Below, in pieces: positions 25,401 to 34,600 of a DNA stretch of 64,000 bases. Location of the stretch: positions 2,172,501 to 2,236,500 of the forward strand of contig NC_065576.1 in assembly GCF_937616625.2 (NCBI RefSeq), in the 5' to 3' direction. How positions within the stretch are numbered: position 1 is the first letter of the stretch; each line of letters begins with the position of its first letter. The notes beneath the pieces are model-generated. The model did not search any database. It saw only the letters and a list, made by a program, of their open reading frames with translations, and was not told the origin of the DNA. Position numbers and translations under genes: made by a program. This stretch comes from Mercurialis annua (Eukaryota > Streptophyta > Magnoliopsida > Malpighiales > Euphorbiaceae).

Positions 25401-25700
25401 TTAGCAACACTTTCAAAGCTTGATTGATCAAGTATTTGCTCCGGTAAACCAACTCCGTCCTCAGCCTGCACATTGAAAATCACTTAAAATTTAAAAAATC
25501 AACACATTACGCATTAATCATTAATATAAGATCGTAATTAAGTTATTAACCAGATCGACGAGAGCAGCTGCTTTCTGATAAGGAGAACCGTAAGCGATGG
25601 CATCGGAGCGGCGATTAAACTTGGAAGTTTGATCTCTGTCACTGAAACTTCTACTTGTTTCTCCGAGTAACGGCGACTTCTTCTCCTCCTCCACCGCCAT
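10496..25700 (-). CDS. TPC1: Two-pore vacuolar cation channel TPC1
   Basis: Forms the slow vacuolar, Ca2+- and voltage-gated cation channel of the tonoplast. Exons, 5' to 3' on the minus strand: 25700-25551, 25465-25322, 25224-25114, 24161-24066, 23981-23851, 23502-23442, 23202-23036, 21684-21579, 21408-21331, 19970-19909, 19478-19406, 17874-17809, 17713-17570, 17353-17296, 16453-16346, 14656-14593, 13657-13489, 12921-12857, 12619-12529, 11790-11704, 11474-11403, 10703-10669, 10580-10496. They give 740 aa (Arabidopsis TPC1 is 733), all GT/AG. Two 6-TM halves flank two EF-hands: loop 1 at 346-357 (degenerate), loop 2 at 387-398 (DDIRDFRIDLDE, intact). First pore has TTSNNPDVW; the second VMGNW. 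The second voltage sensor RMLRLIRLL is intact. The N-terminus carries PLLG, resembling the vacuolar-sorting dileucine. Luminal Ca2+-site residues differ in part from Arabidopsis (see findings). Confidence 0.96.
13145..13328. repeat. Intronic duplication, 122-bp period
   Basis: Two about 62-base copies (13145-13206 and 13267-13328) sharing AGTTATAACTGCACAAAAAT and CTAATTACCAGCTTT with a few differences, in the TPC1 intron between exons 17 and 18. Confidence 0.8.
15120..15453. mobile_element. Stowaway-like MITE, 334 bp
   Basis: Terminal inverted repeats begin CTCCCTCCGTCCCACAAAG and end in the complement (CTTTGTGGGACGGAGGGAG), flanked by TA on each side (15118-15119 and 15454-15455). This is the Tc1/mariner-related Stowaway signature. 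It lies in the TPC1 intron between exons 15 and 16. Confidence 0.92.
15796..15936. mobile_element. 141-bp Mutator-type MITE (family A, copy 2)
   Basis: Runs GGGAAATTCTAT to ATAGAAAGACCC and is flanked by 9-bp duplications that differ by one base (TAAAAATTA at 15787-15795, TAAAAATTG at 15937-15945). Interior matches the element at 5194-5330. Inside the TPC1 intron between exons 15 and 16. Confidence 0.75.
15941..16006. repeat. Three 22-bp tandem repeats
   Basis: Unit AATTGTTGTGCACAAAAACT plus TA, three times, the third with one change (TTATGCAC). It abuts the right end of the preceding MITE. Confidence 0.9.
18548..19098 (-). mobile_element. Tandem TRIM (LTR-int-LTR-int-LTR) inside the outer TRIM
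   Basis: Same family, opposite orientation. LTRs at 18548-18656, 18769-18877 and 18990-19098 (109 bp each) alternate with two 112-bp internal regions. Each internal region has a reversed polypurine tract CTCCCCCTC next to one LTR and a reversed primer site GCTTTGATACCA next to the other. Flanked by GGTTT (18543-18547) and AGTTT (19099-19103), a 5-bp duplication with one mismatch, showing insertion at position 92 of the outer 5' LTR. The tandem form likely arose by recombination between LTRs. Confidence 0.9.
19247..19289 (+). promoter_or_regulatory. USE + TATA, U6-like promoter layout in the TRIM LTR
   Basis: ATCCCACATTG (19247-19257) matches the plant snRNA upstream element RTCCCACATCG at 10 of 11 positions. 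TTTATATA follows at 19282-19289 after exactly 24 bases, the spacing of Pol III-type (U6) plant snRNA promoters. The same arrangement is kept in the reversed LTRs of the inner array. A palindrome GTGGGAAATCCCAC overlaps the USE. Confidence 0.5.
20760..21065. mobile_element. Mutator-type MITE, 306 bp (family B)
   Basis: Long terminal inverted repeats: GGGTTAATTACATATAAAAT at the left, its complement at the right. Exact 9-bp target duplication TAATAATTA at 20751-20759 and 21066-21074. In the TPC1 intron between exons 9 and 10. Confidence 0.9.
21767..22130. repeat. Diverged direct duplication in a TPC1 intron
   Basis: Two copies of about 170 bases (from 21767 and from 21961) share TAGAATCAAAATGATCACA, TGAACTTTTAGATG and ATGATTGATTGA, with scattered changes. 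In the intron between exons 7 and 8. Confidence 0.7.
22155..22565. mobile_element. Mutator-type MITE, 411 bp (family C)
   Basis: Inverted repeats start GGCCTAATGGTAAAAAAA and end with TTTTTTGCCATTAAGCC. Exact 9-bp duplication TTGATTAAT at 22146-22154 and 22566-22574. The arms contain short direct repeats built on GCAATTTGGATATTATTGCA. In the TPC1 intron between exons 7 and 8. Confidence 0.9.
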
Positions 25701-26032
25701 TTTCTCCGTTTGTTCCGGCGACGGATGACAGGCGAATCTTTTTAGTGTTTTTCAAAGAGAGAATCGATTGACTGTTTTTTTGTTATTAATGGAGGGAAAT
25801 AATGATCGGTGTGAGACGAGTGAGTTTATGATCTGTGTGACACGTGGATGATCGAGTGGCTGGAGATTAGTGTAGAGTCAAATGGCGGGACCGTAATATT
25901 AGTTATGTGGGGCATAGTTTTAAGAGGCTTAGATGAATAACGAACGGATCATCATGGACAGCACATCTATCTTAATTGCTGGAATGGATTTTTGCTTTTG
26001 GATTATGATGCTTGACTTTGAGTCTCATATAT

Positions 26033-26298
26033 GGAAAAAGCATTATTTATGCTCTTAAAATTTAACTTCAGAATCAAATAAAATCTCCACATTCAAAAAG
26101 GTTGAAATATGCTCACAAAGTAGTGAACAACGGACCCCATTTTAATTTATAAATGAAACGTTGGAGATATGGTTGTCGAAATTAGTGGCTTAGTTGTTCA
26201 TTTTTCAAAATGTTAGGAACATATTTAATCATTTCAGAACATTGAATGCTTAATTGATTCTGAAGTCAAATTTTACAAGTATAAATGACTCATTTTCC
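26033..26298. mobile_element. Diverged Mutator-type MITE, 266 bp
   Basis: Imperfect inverted repeats (GGAAAAAGCATTATTTATGC and AAAATTTAACTTCAGAATC at left, complements at right). Flanks CTCATATAT and CTCTTTTAT agree at 7 of 9 positions, so an old 9-bp duplication is plausible. Confidence 0.55.
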
Positions 26299-26309
26299 CT
26301 CTTTTATTA

Positions 26310-26880
26310 AAGACTAGTTTCGCATTACGTGCTATGCATGTGGCTCGTAACGTAACTCGTGAATGAACATATTAGTAGATTTATTATAATTATATTAATT
26401 TTTTATTTATTATTAATATTAAATTAGTTAAAAAAATTTGTAAAAATAAATATAAAATATTCGGTTATTAAATTTTTTTCCATAGTGAATTTATTCTTCT
26501 TTTGGTTTTATAATAACCATAATTAAATAATTGACTTAATTTTATTAATAATATCTTTAAAAATAATAAAATAAAAATTTAAATAATATTATATTGACCA
26601 AATACGGTATTTTAATTTTGTAGTTCAATCAAACTAAAAGATAGGTATTTCTACTAATTTGGACACAATTTAGTTATTTTTTACATACTAAATTGGAGAT
26701 AATTTAGCTACCTATTCTAAATAGGACTTTAATGACAATAGTGATTAATTAAAAAAACTAATTAGTTAATGATTATAAAACTTTTATTTAGTAGTAAACT
26801 GAAAAAGGATTATTCAGTAAATTTGCATGTCCCCCCTCCCCCATCCGTGTTTTTATATATAGTAGACATTAGTGGATTTT
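26310..26880. mobile_element. Possible old repeat of unknown class
   Basis: Begins with CTAGTTTCGCATTACGTGC, a phrase I associate with dispersed plant repeats, and runs as very AT-rich sequence to TTTTTATATATAGTAG. No duplication or clear termini seen. Confidence 0.25.
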
Positions 26881-27117
26881 TACATGTCCACAAAAATTAT
26901 TAAATTTCAATTGAAAATGTAATTAATTGTAAATTTTTAAATTTTACTGAAGCTGTTGTGAAGTGTATATGATGGTGCATGAGGGTAACTTGATTGTTAC
27001 GGCTAACAGGCTCAGTGTTGTCCGATTTCTTCACTTCATTTCAGTTATCTTTGCTCTATAATAAGCTGGGAATGATTGGATTTTTGTGTTGCATTACCGG
27101 TGCAAGTGGAATTTAAA

Positions 27118-28301
27118 GGGAAAGTTTAGATATTTACTCCAAAAATAAAAATATTTGCACATTATATCTCAACACAGAAAAGTTACAGAAAATACCTCAT
27201 GTTTTTTTTCAGATTTATGTTTTTACTCTGGGAATTAAAATATTTATGATTTTACTCCGTTATCATCTGGTTATCATAAATATTTATATAATTTATTTTT
27301 TTCGTAGGTTATTTACAATTATCATAACCTTATCATACTTCATTATCATCTAGTTATCATACTGTAATGTTATGATAATGACATGATAATGTAGTGATAC
27401 TGACATGATAATTAGACATTATTTTATCATAACATAATCATAGATATTATCATAACATTATCATATAGGTACCATAAATATTATTATCTCAGTATCATAT
27501 GATAACGAGATGATAATATTATGATAACGATATGATAATCAAACATTATTTTCTCCAGAAAATCATTTTTTTCTTGCAGTGTCATGATAACAACATGATA
27601 ATATAGTGATACTCATATGATAATTAGACATTGTCTTTTAAAAAAAAATCATTTTTTTATGTAGTGTTATGATAATACAGTGATACTCATATGATAATCA
27701 GATGCTGTTTTTGTGCAGAAAATCGTTTTTTGTGCAGAAAATCGTTTTTTTCAGCATAAAATTGTTTTTCATGCAGATTTTTAGATCAAAAATTGAGAAA
27801 ATCAAAGAGTAATTTATTTAGATATAAAAGTTAATATAAATCGTATTAATCACCACGAATTTAAAAAAAAATAAAATCAAATAGGAAAAGAACGGTGGAG
27901 CGACGGTTAAATGATGGCGGAGCGACGGTTGAGTGATTGCAGAGCGACGACGACTGTTGAAGTAACAGCGAAGAAGAAGAGAAGACATAAAAAAGAAGAG
28001 AAAAAAATGGCGAAGAAAACAGAAAATAAGAGAAGAAGGGGAAGAAAAAGAGAGAGGAGAGAGGAGAGAGAAAAAAGAGAGAAAGAAAAAAAAAATGACA
28101 GTTGTCATTAGTTGTCACTTGAGAGAAAAAATTATGATTAGAGTAAAATAATAATAAAACCTAGATATAACTATAATATAAACATTTGTTAGAGTAAAAA
28201 AATAAAAACAATAAAAATATGAGGTATTTTCTTTAACTTTTCCTTATTGAGGTAGGAAATCAAATTATTTTTAAAAATGGAGTATTTATCCTAATTTACC
28301 C
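27118..28301. mobile_element. Mutator-type non-autonomous element, about 1.18 kb
   Basis: Ends are long imperfect inverted repeats: GGGAAAGTTTAGATATTTAC with AGAAAATACCTCATG at left; the complements at right. Flanking 9-mers agree at 6 of 9 positions at best, so the insertion is old. The interior has an ATGATAAT-rich repeat section and a polypurine section near 27960-28110 that yields only low-complexity open frames. Confidence 0.6.
27355..27770. repeat. Degenerate tandem repeats rich in ATGATAAT
   Basis: About four diverged copies of a 70-110 base unit with ATGATAACATGATAAT, AGTGATACTCATATGATAAT and a T-rich spacer (AAAATCATTTTTT). They form the core of the 27118-28301 element. Confidence 0.7.
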
Positions 28302-29638
28302 ACATTAAAGTTATTGTTGTAAAGCCAACTATCAACATTTACAAGAGCAACTGTACACAGAATAACTCATTAGAAATGGGTGTCGGCAAGAGCAGAAAGA
28401 AAAACAATAAACTAGGTGGCCCTGTTATTTGGTCCCATACTGGTAACTCAATTCAGTGTTTTAAGAATAAAACCAAACTGGCTAATTTAACTAATTCAAA
28501 TATACAACCACAAATTAAACATCAGTTCAATTTGATTCTTTTCTAAAAATAAAATTTAAGTTCAGCTTTAAACCGCGTAAAATATAAATTAATTAGACTA
28601 GAAAAAAAGCCTATTTCTTTGTATAGTTAAAAAAATATGATTCATTTAATAATTTTTCAATCTGTTCACTACTAAATATTATATAAGTGAACCACTAAAT
28701 ATTATATAAGTGAACCAGGGTCGTTCGATTTTTAAAACACTGCTTCTCTCGCTAGTTGCCGAAGCTTTATTCCCAGATAAAGATGAACTAAACAGCCAAC
28801 TATAAACCTATCAATGTTGCCCCATTTTGTCATCAATAATAATAGATTTATTGCCTCAGGAACTACATAGATTCCTCTGTCAACAGATTTTGACCCATTC
28901 GATTTACCAGTTTCACAAATAAGCTCATAAAATAGAAGAAAAATAAAGTAGGAGCCATATAAAATCACCATCTTTGCATCTATGAGCTGAAGCATAATCA
29001 GTGTTCTAAACCAGCCAGAGTGGCCAATACATGAAAAATGAGAAGACAAACTATGGTCAAAACTCAGAAACAAATTAGTTACACATCTAGCAAAAAGAAT
29101 AACTAATACTCTATCAACCTCAGACTATCACACTATTCTCTTACTATGAACACTATGTGAAAAAGCTAAACTTTCAGAAATGAACATCAATAGGAGCATG
29201 ATATATCTCATTAATTACATCGCTGTAAAAGATGAATCTCAAATCGAACAATAAAATAGAATTTTCCTCCAACACAATGACTGAAATTTCTTTACCAGCA
29301 TTACTCGCAATCCACGTCAGAGACTCGCCCACGAGACATCTACAAAGATCTAGCTGATCCATTAGTCGCCATCATTCCTCACCTCCAAACTGCATTGCAT
29401 AACTTGGTCCTATTAGTACCAGTCAATTATGAAAATTCAGCAGTCATTCAGATAAGACCAAAGATAAATGACCATCTTTACATGAACGGGACAAAAGCAG
29501 CCAACTGATAGCAACTGCCGAGTAAAAATACATGCATATAACAACAATAAGTAAACTGATCACTGCACCAAACAAAATCCTCTTAGGCATATGTAATAGC
29601 TATTCCTTGCTTTGTTTCAAATTTTCGATAAAGAATTT

Positions 29639-29920
29639 GAACAAACAGTCATCACGGTTCCATAACTTGCGAGTCAAGATCAATTAACTCACAGTTAACA
29701 ATTTTAATCAATTAGGCTAATACTCTCTAATATTAAGTCACTTAACCCCCAAATTAGGTCATCGGGGCGACGCGGCCTGTGAACATGTTCATTTTGTACA
29801 ATTAGGAGCTTAGTTGACCTAAAATTAGAGAGTATTGTCCCTAATTGATTAAAATTGCTAAGTGTGAATTAATTGACCCCGACTCACAAGTTTAGGGACC
29901 GCGATGACCCTTTGCTCATA
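29639..29920. mobile_element. Inverted-repeat element, about 280 bp
   Basis: Two roughly 100-base arms in inverted orientation. The right arm ends GGGACCGCGATGACCCTTTG; the left begins with the diverged complement (CAAACAGTCATCACGGTTCC). Both arms share AATTTTAATCAATTAGG. No target duplication could be found. Confidence 0.6.
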
Positions 29921-30384
29921 GCTATTCTATTCTGTATATATTCTATTCCGCAAATCAAATATAACATTAGGGTCACAAGACCAGTACAAAATATCTAACT
30001 TATTAGCTACAAAGGTGGCCATTACTGTTTCTTGTTCTAATTATTGCCTGAAAATTATAGAAGACTGGGTTTAACCAATTTATATGCACTTGCAATATCA
30101 CCATCAACGGTAAGACAAATAAAAGAGTAATAAACTACTCACGAGTGAGCATTTACTATGGCATCTTTATAATGCAAGGACCAAGGCTAGGCACTTTGTT
30201 TACATTTTATTCAGCCATCCAAGTCATCATTCAGCCAAACAGTGCCAGCTAAAACATAAAAATCCTAGAAGAGGGTGAAAATATGGGACAAGCACACTCC
30301 AAATTACTTAGACTAGGAAATAGGAATAACTAAAGGTCATGTTAGCACAAAATGGCAGCAGCAGCTGAGGGAAACTGGAGATAT

Positions 30385-31301
30385 TAGGGGTGTGCACGGT
30401 TCGGTTCGGTTCGGTCTGGAGTTGGAATTGCCATAACCGAACCAAACCATTCCTAAATACTGAAAACCAAACCTCCACTTTCGGTCAGCGGTTTTGTCGG
30501 TTCGGTGCACCGAATTTTCGGTTTTAACCGACCGAACCGGGTCATTAAACCGAAATAAATGAAAAATTACTTTATTACATAAACTGATATTTTGATATTG
30601 TTTAACATTTTCTAATTTACATCTTAAAATTAAGAAATAAAATTAGCTTGATTAATTTCCATTTCTACTTTGCTCCAGATGCAGATGATGGTCCTGCAAA
30701 AACATACATGTCCACCAAATCAGCAATAAACTGAAGAAAAAAAATTAGATCCAAAAGAACCAAATTGATAAAATTTACTTACCTTGTTAATCTCATATTT
30801 TTCTTCAAAGGAATCACTATAGCATCGGTTACATCTCTGTGAATTAGCATTAAGAATCGGCTAGGGAAATAAGGGAAGATGATAAGATTGAGAAACAAAA
30901 CAAAACCCATCTCAGTGTTAGGGTTTTAGGCTTAATTTGGGTTAATAATTAAGAAGATCGATGGAAAAGAGAAAAGAAAATAAGAGAAAAAGGGGGAAAA
31001 AGAAAGAGTTTGGGTGAGGGTGAGAGTTTGAGTGAGCGGCAGATAATGACATTAGGGTTTTTGCTTAAAAAGAGTATATATACTATCTTACTTAAATGAC
31101 CAAGATAACCCTTCTTTATTATTTCGGTTTTTTCGGTTCGGTTCGGTGACCGAGCCTTAAAACCAAACCGAAACCGAAAACCGTAATTTTTATATATTCT
31201 AAACCAAACCAAACCATATAAACCGCTTTTCTGTTCGGTTTGACTTTTACGGTTCGGTTTGACTCGGTTTTTCGGTTCGACTCGGTTTTTGCTCACCCCT
31301 A
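30385..31301. mobile_element. Non-autonomous hAT element, 917 bp
   Basis: Starts TAGGGGTGTGCA and ends TGCTCACCCCTA, flanked by an exact 8-bp duplication GGAGATAT (30377-30384 and 31302-31309), the hAT signature. Both subterminal regions are packed with GGTTCGGTT and its complement. No intact transposase frame is visible inside. It lies about 390 bases beyond the callose synthase stop codon. Confidence 0.92.
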
Positions 31302-31690
31302 GGAGATATAACCAGCCCAAAGCATGGAATAAATGTATATCAGACAAGTTTAATAGTCAACAAAATGGGGGAAGTAAGGACTAAACATTATATAAATATA
31401 TCAAGTGAAGATGAAGAGAAAGAGATTCATCATGTAAAAATGACAGAAAACATCTATACAATGCTGGCATTGTCAAAGACTTCAACGAATCCCTTTGCAA
31501 AAAAGGCACAGATAGAGGAAACATTAAATGCAGAACTTAATTCCAGGTACAATTTTTCAGTTGCCTGCTGATATTGCCAACTTTTTTTTCAAATAAACAG
31601 AGAACAAAACAATTGCAAAGGAAAAAAAAACTGTTGGAGACAAATAAATTTATCCCTGAAAAGAAAACACGGGATGAAAATTACCTCTAC

Positions 31691-34600
31691 TCACACATCA
31701 ACCTTGGATTTTTTCCCTGTAACAATCTGGAAGATCCTAAGGCCCCTACTGAATGCTTCGTTGAATAGGATCCTTGTCTGCATTGATTGGAAGCCCGGCA
31801 ACCATGATAGAAGTGCCACAGGCACCATCACTATCACTCCCAACATTATATCGTAGAGACGAGCCACCGCAACCACAGCACCCCAAAGTGAAGTGGACTG
31901 CAGAAAGGGACGGAGTACTTGGGCAATCAACAACAAGCCCCATCCAGTGGGGACAAAAGCCAACAAACTGGTAAAAATATCTACAAATTTGAAAGGTGTG
32001 AACTCAAGCAAGGCTACTATCACAATTATTGCAAGAACAATAACGAGAAACTGGACTAAGCGATAATAAACGTGTTCTTTGGCCGAATATTTTTCCCGAG
32101 CATATGCTATCACCCAATATACGCCAAGAGCGACAACAACATAAATCCAAGACAGCAAGTAAACAGCTATGCTAGTATTCCCATCAGCAATGCCTAACTG
32201 GTAGACAATCCCAAATTGGAAAAAGAAGAACCGTAGGTCCAAAACTATCTCCAATAACTTTCCCCAAAGCCCAGTTGTCCTCAAATGATCCTGCTCCTCA
32301 AGCCACCATCTTTCCCAGCTTTGCTCAGCTTTTGCATACACCCCACCTTGATACCAGATCCAGTTCATAAAATCATCAAAGTCATAAACTGTTTTCAACC
32401 AGTCAAAACCAGATGGATTGAAAACAAATGGAGCCATTATCCACGACATAACCAGGAACCAACTAGTGAAGGTCAAGGCTATGTAAACAAATGTAGACTT
32501 AGCAAGAGCGCTGTGTGTAGCATAAACTGTAAGTATCAGCCCAAGCTCGATTGCCTTCACGAAATGGCTGCGGGCATAAAGCCTATAATTCTCCGCAAAA
32601 CTCTTGTGCTCCACAACAAAACCACGCCCAGTTGCCCTATATTTTGCACCACCATGAAGGATAGTTCGACCAAAAAAGTGAGTTTTCGTACCCATGGAAA
32701 ACGTATAGAAGACAGATGAGAGCTGAAGCTGCATCGTCAAGAAATCCCAAATAGCTTGGAGGAACCCATGCTCAAGAGAATTCTCTACAATCATCGGCAG
32801 AGCAGTGAAAAGACCAAGTTGAATTATAAACTGCTGATTCAAAATAGCACCAAGGGCTTTGTTATTACTGCTGTCATTAGCCATAGCGGAAGCCTCAACT
32901 CCACTGAGAGCAAAATAAAGCCGACCCCATAAAAAGGCATACACTGTCATGACAACCATCATAGTGTTAAAATAGAATCCCACAGTGGTATAAAAGAACG
33001 ATAGCATCCGGAAGAAGTCCAGCCTATGTCCCAACCTATAAACATCTCTGCTAAGAATTTGCTCTCCATTTCCACTAGCAACCTTTGCTTCAAACATGGA
33101 AACTTGATTAAACCCAACATCCCTTCCCTTGCCAACTTGAATGTATTCATGGTGAGTGACATTGCCTCCTCGTAAAGTGCAGTTAAAACCAGCAAAAATG
33201 TCTTCACTAATGTTAATCACCCTTGAAGCTTTACTGATGCCACCACGAGTCAAGAACCAAAACCGGTCAAAAACATCCGGATGGCCATAATGCATCCTAA
33301 CTTTCAGAGGGTTTGCCAAAACACGCTGGCCTAAGGTGACGAAGCTTGTTTCCTGAGCCGACATAAACCACGCCAATGACGACACAGAACCGGTAAAGAT
33401 ATGCTCTCTTACTCCCAAAATAGTGGGTTTTCGAATACCATAATAGCGACTGTATTCTTCCAACAGATTTCTCATTTTGAGCGCCTCTTCAAAGTAATTG
33501 TCTTGGTTCATATCAATCGTCTGCACTGCATCACCGCGGGTAAATATAAGAGCATGATTTTGATTTTCTGGTTTACCCTCTCCAAGTTTCAAAGGACCTG
33601 GTAACTTGACCCTGTAAATCTCCACTTCCTTCTCTAACTGTTGATCATACTTCACAAGCACGGAGTAATATTCTGTCTCATCTCTTCCTGTGTTCACCTC
33701 ATCAACATAGGCAACTCGAAGGGCCTCATTGTTTTTCATCAAATATAATATCTCCTCAGCACGGGGATCCTTCTTTGCCTTTTGAGTCCCGTATATTTGA
33801 CAGGCGACCACATAAGTGTATTTCATCAAAGCCGTACCATACTCATGACCTTTGAACAACATACTCACTGAACTGCCATTTCTGCTTAAACTCTTGGAAG
33901 AAGGCGATTTTTCGGAATTAAAGCTACTCAAACGATCATCACGCCTCATTGAACCAAGCTCCCGAGAACCTTCCCTGATGTCCATCTCTGAGGCAGAATC
34001 AAGAAAAGCCAGCATCTTAAGTGCACGATAATAATACATCATTCCTCTCACCGTACGGGATAACGTCTGTCCTCTGTAAGATGCCCAAAGCCTCAGATCT
34101 CTCAACCTGTCTGACCATATCTCATGATCATTCACCATTCCTTCCCTACGCATCCTTTCCATAAAGTTTGTCCACTCATCATCATAAATTGTCTGCAGAT
34201 AATACAATATGGAAATCCCATCTTCATTCTCTGTTCGAAGCTGTTCTCTGCTGTACAGGACTTCTTCATTATAGTAAGGGGTCAAAACACTAAAAGCCAT
34301 CATTTTCTCAACTTGGGGAGCATGGGGCATGTTCATAAACAGGGAATTACTAAAAAAGGCAATTCTACGTCTGGCCTCAAGATTCTTTGGGATGTTGAGC
34401 ATTGAATCCCTAGAGGTGAGAATTGTATGCAAGCGCCGTACCTGACGATAGAAGATTTCATTACTGGCATCAGGCAATTCAACTGCATTCTGGAAAAGCA
34501 GTCCAGCCATGGCAGCAGGATCACGAGGAGCCAAGCCATCCTCCCTTAGTTGTTCTGTATCCCTCTTCTCTTTAAAAAAATCCCTCACAGCAATTTCATA

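Larger units (their letters stand above)
25701..31690. other. Transposon-rich region between TPC1 and the callose synthase gene
   Basis: Contains the TPC1 promoter (right of 25700) and the callose synthase 3' flank (left of 31691). The elements I can delimit are listed separately. The stretch 28302-29638 and the rest of 29921-30384 show no recognisable gene; the open frames there lack family motifs. Confidence 0.5.

Noticed and set aside
27818..28118. Overlapping open frames on both strands in the polypurine section
   Set aside because: Low-complexity Lys/Arg/Glu or Ser/Phe strings produced by purine-rich repeats within a transposable element.
28732..29362. Two minus-strand open frames (113 and 62 codons) upstream of TPC1
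   Set aside because: No motif, no neighbouring exons that join and no recognisable family; treated as chance.
30949..31347. 132-codon open frame with repeated KNRVEPKNRVKPN-like words
   Set aside because: A translation of the GGTTCGGTT subterminal repeats of the hAT element.
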